This document shows, one piece after another, positions 56,230-64,000 of a DNA stretch of 64,000 nt (positions are counted from its first letter, which is position 1; every line of letters starts with the position of its first letter). A model generated the notes under the pieces. The model had not been told where the DNA came from, made no database searches, and saw nothing but the letters and a program-made list of their open reading frames with translations. The stretch is from Cyathus striatus (Eukaryota; Basidiomycota; Agaricomycetes; Agaricales; Nidulariaceae): NCBI GenBank assembly GCA_025738555.1, contig JAOVFP010000005.1, positions 5,084,001 to 5,148,000 of the forward strand, read 5' to 3'. A program made the position numbers and the translations under genes.

Positions 56230-59074
56230 CTATGTTATTACACTCCAGCTATTCACTTCCGCACCAATCACCCTTCCCCCCGCCATCACCACTGCCCGCC
56301 CCACCGACACGTCCCCACTCGACACCCACACCCTCACTGCCCCCGCACGCCGCTCTGCCCGTATCTCCCCGGCAATCCCCACCCCGCTTCCCGCCGGCAC
56401 CGACGCCGACACCACCTGCCCCTCCTCCAGCTCGTACACCCGCACCTCCACCCCCGCCGTGTAGTCGTAGTCCGGCCGGTCCATCCCCGGAGGCCCCAGC
56501 ACCAGCACGCTCCCCGGCCGCACCCACACCGGCAGCGCATCCAGCCCCACGCGCTCCTTCACCCACTGCGGCCCCTCCACCGTCCGCCCCTCCTCGAAGA
56601 ACGACGTCCATCGCCCCGCCGGCACGTAGTACTCTGTCTCCTCCTCTGGCCCCACCAGCACCGGCGCAACCAGCAGACTCCCGCCCAGCATGTACTGCCT
56701 GTCCAGGTGGTGCGTCGTCCGGTCGCCCAGAAACTCGACGAACATGGCGCGCATCACCGGGTGGCCCTTGATCCTCGCCTCAATCGACTGCGTGCATGCA
56801 CACTCGTCAGTCTCGTTCTGCACACACACATCCAAACTGTATTTTACTCACCAGCCCGTACAAATACGGCATCAACCGATGCTTCGCTTCCAGGAACTTG
56901 CACATGCTCCTCGCCGCCTCTTCCCCGTAATTCCAAGGAACCCGGTACGACGACGATCCATGCAGCCGCGAGTGCGTCGAGAACAGTCCAAACGCCACCC
57001 ATCGTTGGTAAATCTCCGCAGGGGGGTGTCCTTCAAATCCTCCAATATCATGCGACGCATATCCAAATCCAGACACCGTCAGCGATAGTGCTCCCCGCAG
57101 CGCTTCTCCCATCGCTTCCCACGTCGATTCGCAGTCTCCTCCCCAGTGCACCGGGAATCTGCAACCATCCGCTAATCAATTCATCATCAATCGACGAACC
57201 GGCCCGTTTCCTACGTACCTCTGTCCACCCGCAGCAGACGACCGCGCAAACACCACCGCCTCGCCTTCTCCAAACCGCTCTTTCAGTACATTGAACACTA
57301 GCTCGTTGTACGCTACCGAGTACGTGTTGTGCATTCGCATCGGGTCAGACCCGTCGTGGAACTGCACCGACGCGTGTGGGATCCGTTCACCAAAATCGGT
57401 CTTGAATGCGTCTACTCCCAGATCAAGTAGCTCTTTCAGCTTGGAGGCATACCATGTCCTCGCCTCCGGATTCGTGATATCCAGTACAGCAAGTCCCGGC
57501 TGCCACAAGTCCCATCTATGCTCCTAGTCAGCTTCATTTCAGCACAAACATATGTGTACTTACTGCCATGGCTTCCCGTTCGTTCTCTTGATAAAATACC
57601 CGCCCTTCACCCCTTCCTTAAAGATCGGAGAAAGCTGAGAAATGTATGGATTGACTTGCATTTCGTCAGCATCCGATGCTCTCGCTGTAGTGAATAAAAC
57701 GTACTCCATAGACAAATCTTCACGCCATACTTTTCCTTGATCTCTGCCAGATATGCCTTTGGATCCGGAAAGTTTTCCGCGTCAAATGTAAACGAGCACC
57801 TGTATTTTGTTTATATTTTTGGTCATCAAGCACAGAACCCACTCACCATTCGTACTGCTTCATCCAGAAACAATCCAGGTGGAATACGCGCACCGGACAG
57901 TTGCGCTCTTTCATTCCTTGCAAGAAGCCCGAAACAGTGGCGGTCGAGTACGACGTTAGAAACGAAGTTGACAACCAAAGGCCGAACGTCCAGCTCGGAA
58001 GTATTCTACAATACCTGTTTGTAAAAATTCACATAACAGGAATGAAGACTTACGCGGGACGTCCCGTCATCCTTGTATATCGTTCCAAGATCTATCCTTC
58101 TTGTCAATATGGTTTAATTTCGGTAAGACGCTTTTACCCACTTCCAGAGGTGTCTCTCCATAAATGATAAAGTACTCCAAACTTTCATCTGCAACGGAAA
58201 CCCCGACACGGCTGACCTTCTCCGATCCAACTTCCACTTCCACTTCGCCAGGGTGGTTAATGAATACACCGTATTTCGATTCGTAATATAAAATGGAACA
58301 CATTTGTACGCCTGTTCGCTCGACGTACCACCATCTTGGTTCCAGATTTTAATCGACTGGCCTGTATGCGAAATGGTCGTCATCGAATCAAAGTATCGCT
58401 ATCAACTCATTCTTACCGTTCTTTACAAATGCCCCGAACTGTTCACCCAGTCCGTACACCAATTCTCCAGGAGATAAATTGAGCTCGGAGTGTATATATC
58501 TCACCGTCTCAGGCAGATTCTCTGGATTCGGATTTGAAGACGAGTCCAACGCCAAGCATGAGCTATTAGAGGCATTGTGCAATGTCCACCGAGTAGGCAC
58601 ATCAAAGATTGCCTGGTGCTTGATTCCCGCCTCCGTGAGCTTTTGGGTGGGAGACTGGAATGTGACAGTATAGGGATTCTCTGTGATCACGGCCGTCAGC
58701 CCTCCAGTAGTGAGGGTGTGTGTTGTCTCCCCCTTCGATAACGTGACATCCTGAATAGGTCCATCATCCAGGAAGAGAGGAATGTTGGGGTAAGGATCAA
58801 CACTAGCAAAATGCTCTATCTTGACTCCAACAACACCTTGGGTGGGCGAGTGGACGCGTACGCTTAGAACAGGACCTAGCAGGCTTTCAATATATTATAT
58901 CGAGATTGTCAATAGTTGCTACTTACCACCTAGAGTATCTCCACGATGCCTAATAGGACGAGTAGCCACCTGTAAATCATATCCTTGCGCATCGCTCTTC
59001 ACCTGCGCCACTTGGAGACCATAGAACGGTTTGACACCGTTCTTTAAAAGCCAAAAACCATCGTTAAATTTCAT
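56230..59074 (-). CDS. GH31 alpha-xylosidase (frame broken once)
   Basis: Glycoside hydrolase family 31, YicI-like, likely intracellular because no signal peptide is seen ([20 protein letters not shown]). Blocks: [94 protein letters not shown] and the nucleophile motif [37 protein letters not shown] with the acid/base [18 protein letters not shown] and [10 protein letters not shown] follow. KTDFGERIP is typical of alpha-xylosidases, so xyloglucan oligosaccharides are the probable substrate. A one-base loss lies at 58274-58276. The last exon (56230-56790) is about 70% GC, unlike its neighbours. About nine introns; stop 56230-56232. Confidence 0.88.
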
Positions 59075-59371
59075 GGCGAAAGACTGTTGAGATTTGTGCT
59101 ATCCTGCACATCCAGCGCTGCAATTTATAACTCTGGCCTATTTCTTAACTGAGGTCACAATACATGCAGCGGCCCGTAAAAACCGTCCGAAGATAGACCG
59201 TACCTCGCCAGCTCGTGTGTTTCGGCTCTCGTGACATGGCGCTCTTACCGTCTATCAAGCTTTAGATAACAATCTATCGGCGAAGGCACGGGTCATAATT
59301 TCTTCATTAAATGATCAATACGATGCGTACAATAATTAATAGGTTGTTTGAGTAATAAGTGCAATACCATA

Positions 59372-60595
59372 TCATCGCTTGAACTTCGCAAAATGGGCAT
59401 CGCATCTCCTACGCCATTCACCCTTTAATTCTGCTACTCTGTCCCGACTCTTCTCGTTGTTAATGAGAACATCAAGCACCCAATTTTTAAATACGGCCTC
59501 GTCGTTTGAAAGGCCCTTTCCGCCAGTTTGAAGATCAATTAATCGATCGACCAGGCCAGCATCGTTCTCGAGGTCTGGACGAAGTAACGCGCGGACGATG
59601 ACGTCTTGAGCTTCGTCCATTTCCCCATAGCCTGATATGCGGAGGCTTGCCGGATGTATCTGATATGTACCATGAGCGAACGATATCTTAACAGTCTGAA
59701 ACACAACAGCGTACGATTTGTTATAACTGGGGTCCATCTTCTCGGCTTGCTCTCCGTCTTCAAGCGCGCCCTTAATATCAATGCCATCACCCTGTAATAG
59801 TCGACACGCTGCACGATTTGCATAACAAATAGCTAACTGGCGTTCCGCTATCTTTTCCTCATCGGCATCCAGATTTAAACTAAGAGCAACATGTAAGCAG
59901 TGGGTGGCCTCTGTGTACGCATCCATGGCAGCGGCTCGGTCGCGCCGGGAAAAAGCTGCATTCCCTTTATTCTTTAGCTGTTCACCTTCTTGTATGGCTT
60001 TTTTGAAGACATCTTCGTTTTTTTGGTGAATTCCTTCCGCAACCCCCTCAGCTTCTTCCGCCGTCTCATATCTCCAGTGAAATGGTTTAGGTAAGGAATC
60101 CAAAAATGGCTTCAACACCTTTGTGTGCTGTTTAAACTTGATAGACACCATAAGGAACCATGGAAGGCTGGGCTTTAACGGCGGTAACGGCTTTGCAATT
60201 GCGCGTTGGATAGCTCTGGCCACCATCAGCCTTGACACATGTATGGGAACTTGGAAGGGGAGAGTAACAAACACTTACTGTAGAACCGTTTTCGAGTCTG
60301 GAAGCCCTATACAGTCATGTGTGACGCGATAGGAGCCCTTGTCATCGTAAACATAAATAATAAATGAAGGTCGCAGCCCAGCCGGAGATTTTTCAATATC
60401 GGCGGGGTCGACCACATTTCCAGATTTATCTACCATTCCCATGTTCTCCAGTTGAACTACCCAGAAGGATTCATGAACAATATTGCTTGCCAGTGACGTA
60501 TAGTTGAACTTTGACAAGTCTTCGATCGAATCATCAAGCCCCATCGTGTTCATTTGTGCCATGACGTCCTCCATTTGAGAAGGGTTTTGAGACAT
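59372..60595 (-). CDS. TPR-repeat protein (frame broken once)
   Basis: Starts MSQNPSQMEDVMAQMNTMGL and continues with an unrecognised N-terminal domain (NIVHESFWVVQLENMGMVDK, PSFIIYVYDDKGSYRVTHDC). The second exon has LPKPFHWRYETAEEAEGVAE and three TPR helical pairs: EQLKNKGNAAFSRRDRAAAM with DAYTEATHCLH, ERQLAICYANRAACRLLQ, and MDPSYNKSYIRQASAYQAMG with EMDEAQDVIVRALLRP. It ends RRRCDAHFAKFKR*. The lysine/Asn pattern of the first TPR suggests a chaperone-type (Hsp70/Hsp90 carboxylate-clamp) protein, but this is inference. Two introns, the second being GTACGC...ATATCAG. A one-base loss at 59623-59626 breaks the third repeat. Confidence 0.72.
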
Positions 60596-60877
60596 ATAGC
60601 TTTAGTATGGACTCAGCGGAGCGTTCCTGTGGAACAGAATACAGCGCACTTGATAATATCCGAAAGGTCAACCTGCCCTGTTACGGGATTCGGAGGAATC
60701 TTGTTCACGATAGACTAAGTTATTGCAGCACGCGTCAAAGACATGGTAATATTTTATGGAAATGATTAACAATATACTAACCAGCATCAGTTCGGGATCG
60801 ATACCACCGAAGTCATCTTTAGAGAATGAAGATTTTCCTCCTTTTCTTTGACTTTTAGACACTCGTTTGGGAGGCAT
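60534..60877 (-). CDS. Small basic ORF, three exons, overlapping the TPR gene start
   Basis: Exon 1 MPPKRVSKSQRKGGKSSFSK-DDFGGIDPELML ends at a GTTAGT donor. Exon 2 SIVNKIPPNPVTGQ is bounded by TTAG and GTTGAC. Exon 3 ERSAESILKLYVSKPFSNGG runs to a stop at 60534-60536. Exon 3 overlaps the first 20 codons of the TPR gene in a different frame. About 78 residues; I do not recognise it. It may be a small independent protein, an upstream ORF on the TPR transcript, or a chance frame. The clean splice signals and basic start favour real coding. Confidence 0.35.
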
Positions 60878-61427
60878 TCTTCAATGGTCAATGTGACGGT
60901 GTCGAGGATTACTTGGATTCAGAACATTAATTTACCGAGAGCCTTTGTTATAGACAACTTCAAATAGATGCTAATACATGCGCGGAGTCCAGACAAACAA
61001 TCACATGTCACAAGTGGCACCTCCTGACGTTGTCTGCCATCATATGTACAGGCAGGGTCATGCATGATACTACAGACCCATCGATTCGTTGGGGGTAATG
61101 CGGCACTAGTTGGGGCGAGAACATATCATCTAGGTGTTGAGGGAAATAGATCACCGTGCTATTTGTAAACTTGGACGTTTCGCGTCGTACCATCACTCGA
61201 GTGGTATAATAATAGTGTGTGTTTTTTGTCATGGGGCCACGGGCAAGGGTAAGAAGCGACGTACATGCTGCAATGACGATACCGTAACCTTGCCGAGAAA
61301 AACAAGGTGCGTTTTATTATTAGAAATGACATCAAGCTCTATTTTAATTTCACTCTGACCCAGTATAAGTAACTACGTATGTATAGAAACACAGTCTCTC
61401 TCCCCGCTTATTTCCTTCATATCCACC
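60878..61427. other. Divergent promoter region of glutamate decarboxylase
   Basis: 550 bp without a convincing gene. Short frames on both strands (61008-61358) have no family resemblance. The 30 bp before the GAD start are TC-rich. Confidence 0.45.
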
Positions 61428-63898
61428 ATGGCTCTCTCAAAGGTATTATTTTGCTTTTCCTAAAGAATATAGGCATTGAGACAAAACCACTAGCACGTAA
61501 ACCCAGACCGTCTTATCCAAGAGTCTCACGTACGTAGTTATAACGGTTCGTTCCACCATCCTCACAAGCCAACGTGCATATAGGATAAAAGTCACCATCA
61601 TGCAAAAGGCCCATTGACGTCCCAGGGTCATCTCGACTTCAGCTATGGAGCACGCTATGGGACAAGTCCCGTCCCGAAGTTTCGGATGGCTTCCAATGTT
61701 CGTACTCCTTTGGTTTCTGGTGATATTATCTTCGACTTCTATGCTATGGATGTAGGGCGTTCCTGCGGAATCTGCATACAGGCTAATTCGTGACGAACTG
61801 AGTCTAGGTATGAATCAACTTGTAACAAAGAGTTGTGTTACTAATGGGCTGAGTGATATGTAGACGGTTCCCCTATCCTTAATCTTGCTTCCTTCGTACA
61901 CACTTGGATGCCAGATCAAGCCAACAAACTCGTTCAAGAGAACATCTCAAAGAATCTCATTGGTGAGGCACTGCCCGAGATGGTGTGGGGATAATGACCT
62001 AACCACTTCTCAGATTCGGACGAATATCCTGCCACACGTACGTGTTTTTTCACTTGCATATTATTGTTCCTTATCTTCTATTTCGGAAGAAATCATCCAT
62101 ACACGTTGTAAGTGACTTCTTCGAGTCTTTCCTTAAATTACGAACGTTATCATCAGGCGTATCTATTTTGGCCGATTTGTGGCATGCACCTTCCGCAAAG
62201 CAGGCTATCGGAACAGCAACGACGGGATCATCAGAAGCGATTCAGCTTGGAGGTCTTGCCATGAAAAAGATTTGGCAGGCAAAACGCAAGGCTGCTGGAA
62301 AGAGCATTCATGAGCCCGGGTAAGCAATCTAATGAATGAAATGCGCGACGTTCTGATGGTGTGCGCAGACCCAACATTGTGATGGGTGCAAATGCCCAGG
62401 TTGCGCTGGAGAAATTCGCAAGATACTTTGACGTTGAATGCCGTTTAGTTCCTGTTACTGTCGAGAGCAAGTACAGAATGGATCCCAAGAAGGCCATGGA
62501 GTTTGTGGATGAAAATACCATTGGTGTCTTTGTGATCCTTGGAAGTAAGTGAGGTCACTAAAGCCTAGATTTATAAACTCATGAGTAACTCTTAGGCACT
62601 TATACTGGGCATTATGAACCCGTCAAAGAAATGTCTGACCTTCTAGACGAATACGAAAAACAGACAGGGAATTCGGTACCCATACATGGTGAGGCTCCTG
62701 AAAATTACTTTCGAAAGCCTTGGCTAAGTAGCATGCAGTTGATGCTGCATCGGGTGGATTCATCGCACCGTTTGCCAGTGTGAGTATTTGAATCTGTAGT
62801 AAGTTATGAAGCTATAAATAGCTTTTTAGCCAAAACTTCTCTGGGATTTCAAGCTTCCGCGTGTGGTTTCGATTAACACATCGTTCGTTTACTTCTTATA
62901 TGTAATGAAACTGATGTCATTTAATTTTTGACAGTGGCCATAAGTTTGGTCTTAGTTACGTTGGAGTTGGGTGGGTGGTGTGGAGGGATAAAGCTCATCT
63001 TCCAAAAGAACTTATTTTCGAATTGCATTACTTGGGATCCGTCGAGTATTCTTTCTCGTTAAACTTTTCTCGAGCAGCTGCACCAATCATTGCGCAATAC
63101 TTCAATTTCCTGTATCTTGGCTTTGAGGGCTATCGTGCAGTGGCATTGGACGACCTGAAAAATGCTCGATTACTCAGTCGTGCTCTGGAGAAGAGTGGAT
63201 ACTACACTGTTTTAAGTGACATTCACCGTTCGGTCGGGGCCAAAGACAGTACCGGAATTGATAGCTCTAATGTCGAGGTTGGCAACATATATTCGGTTTT
63301 TGCTTGAAGCACGACTGAACATTGTTTACAGGATTATGAACCAGGACTTCCTGTCGTCGCGTTCCGCTTCTCAGATGAATTCCAGAAGAAGCATCCTGAT
63401 GTTCAGCAAAAATGGGTACAAACTCTCCTCAGAGTTAAAGGGTGGTAAGCATGCATAAAAAGATGAAAGACGATTGAATTGATGACACTGCCCAATAGGA
63501 TTGTTCCCAATTACGAGCTCCCACCTACTTTGCAGAATGTTCCTATTCTGCGTGTCGTTGTCAGGGAGACCATGTCGGAAGTGGTACGTAGTCTGTTACA
63601 GTATGGCTATCTTAAGCTTACCTGTAGTATACTTATGGCAGTTGATTGACCGACTCGTTGCCGATATTGTGAGTAGTAATTTCTTAACAGTAAGGACACT
63701 GTCCGTAATACATACACTTATCGACAGATATCCGTAACGGAAGATCTCGCAAGTAAAAGTTCTCCTGAACACGCTTTGAATTTACTTGGTTCGCACATTG
63801 ATGCAAAAAAGCACGAACATGATCACAGCAAGCCAAATCAATCCGAGGGAATGGAACAGAGAGTTCAGGAACTTATGCTCGCCCTTGCTGATTTGTAG
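61428..63898 (+). CDS. GAD1: Glutamate decarboxylase
   Basis: PLP enzyme making GABA from glutamate, the entry to the GABA shunt and part of acid/oxidative stress defence, cytosolic. Five-codon exon 1 (MALSK) splices to [12 protein letters not shown]. Then come [76 protein letters not shown] with [45 protein letters not shown] and the PLP-lysine block [60 protein letters not shown] and a His/Lys-rich tail ending MLALADL* follow, stop 63896-63898. An 18-nt exon lies at 62090-62107. About eleven introns; frame intact; about 550 residues. Confidence 0.93.
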
Positions 63899-64000
63899 CG
63901 TCAGATCGACGGAAAAGTGATATCGCTTGCAATATGGTAGTGCTGGAATAAATACTTCGTGTACTTTTTAAAATTGTTGTAAAATACCACAGAATTTTTG

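Noticed and set aside
56232..56771. 179-codon proline-rich plus-strand ORF.
   Set aside because: It is antisense to a conserved GH31 exon; GC-rich codons remove stops by chance.

Overview
The window looks like nuclear DNA of a mushroom-forming basidiomycete (Agaricomycete). Genes are dense and cut by many short introns (mostly about 43-65 nt, GT-AG with short polypyrimidine tracts and CTAAC-like branch points). They encode conserved eukaryotic housekeeping proteins whose best-remembered relatives are basidiomycete. There is no phage, plasmid, bacterial operon, rRNA or recognisable transposon. All gene models were hand-spliced from the sequence, so introns inside a CDS span are included in its coordinates.

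Layout. 1-3957 is AT-rich and gene-poor, with fragmentary minus-strand frames and no recognisable protein. 3958-9021 holds a bestrophin-type anion channel (+), the complex I 24-kDa subunit (-) and an AKR7-type aldo-keto reductase (+). 9055-18769 holds TEL2 (-), an Atg38/NRBF2-like MIT/coiled-coil protein (+), MOG1 (-) and NDC80 (+). 19961-27701 holds a TmpA-like membrane oxidoreductase (+), CMS1 (+), mitochondrial ribosomal MRPL31 (-) and splicing factor SF3A1 (+). 28079-38416 holds a proline-rich unknown (-), tail-anchored E2 UBC6 (-), MRP10 (+), a MARF1-like NYN protein (+), a TACO1/YebC protein (-), a sulfate permease (-) and a weak hypothetical (-). 38791-51719 holds STRAP (+), eIF3g (-), an NTF2-like protein (+), an SDR (+), CMC2 (-), transketolase (+), QCR7 (-), NDK (+) and a DOMON-cytochrome b561 protein (+). 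52156-63898 holds an EST1/SMG6 PIN nuclease (-), a GH31 alpha-xylosidase (-), a TPR protein (-), a small overlapping ORF (-) and glutamate decarboxylase (+).

How the genes relate. This is not a functional cluster. Nuclear genes for mitochondrial work are frequent: NDUFV2, QCR7, MRPL31, MRP10, TACO1, CMC2 and perhaps the SDR. Several pairs are divergent with short shared promoters (MRPL31/SF3A1, eIF3g/NTF2-like, QCR7/NDK), and others converge closely (AKR7/TEL2 stops are 33 bp apart).

Most notable signals. (1) Six single-base losses, nearly all placeable in short homopolymers, break otherwise conserved genes (bestrophin, transketolase twice, EST1/SMG6, alpha-xylosidase, TPR protein). The uniform -1 pattern points to assembly error before biology. 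(2) Microexons, including a 6-nt exon in transketolase and a 22-nt exon carrying the UBC6 active-site cysteine. (3) Two GC-AG introns. (4) A NYN protein whose first catalytic motif has lost its acidic residues. (5) Stopless, multiple-of-three introns in QCR7 and the sulfate permease. I found no convincing new multi-gene system.
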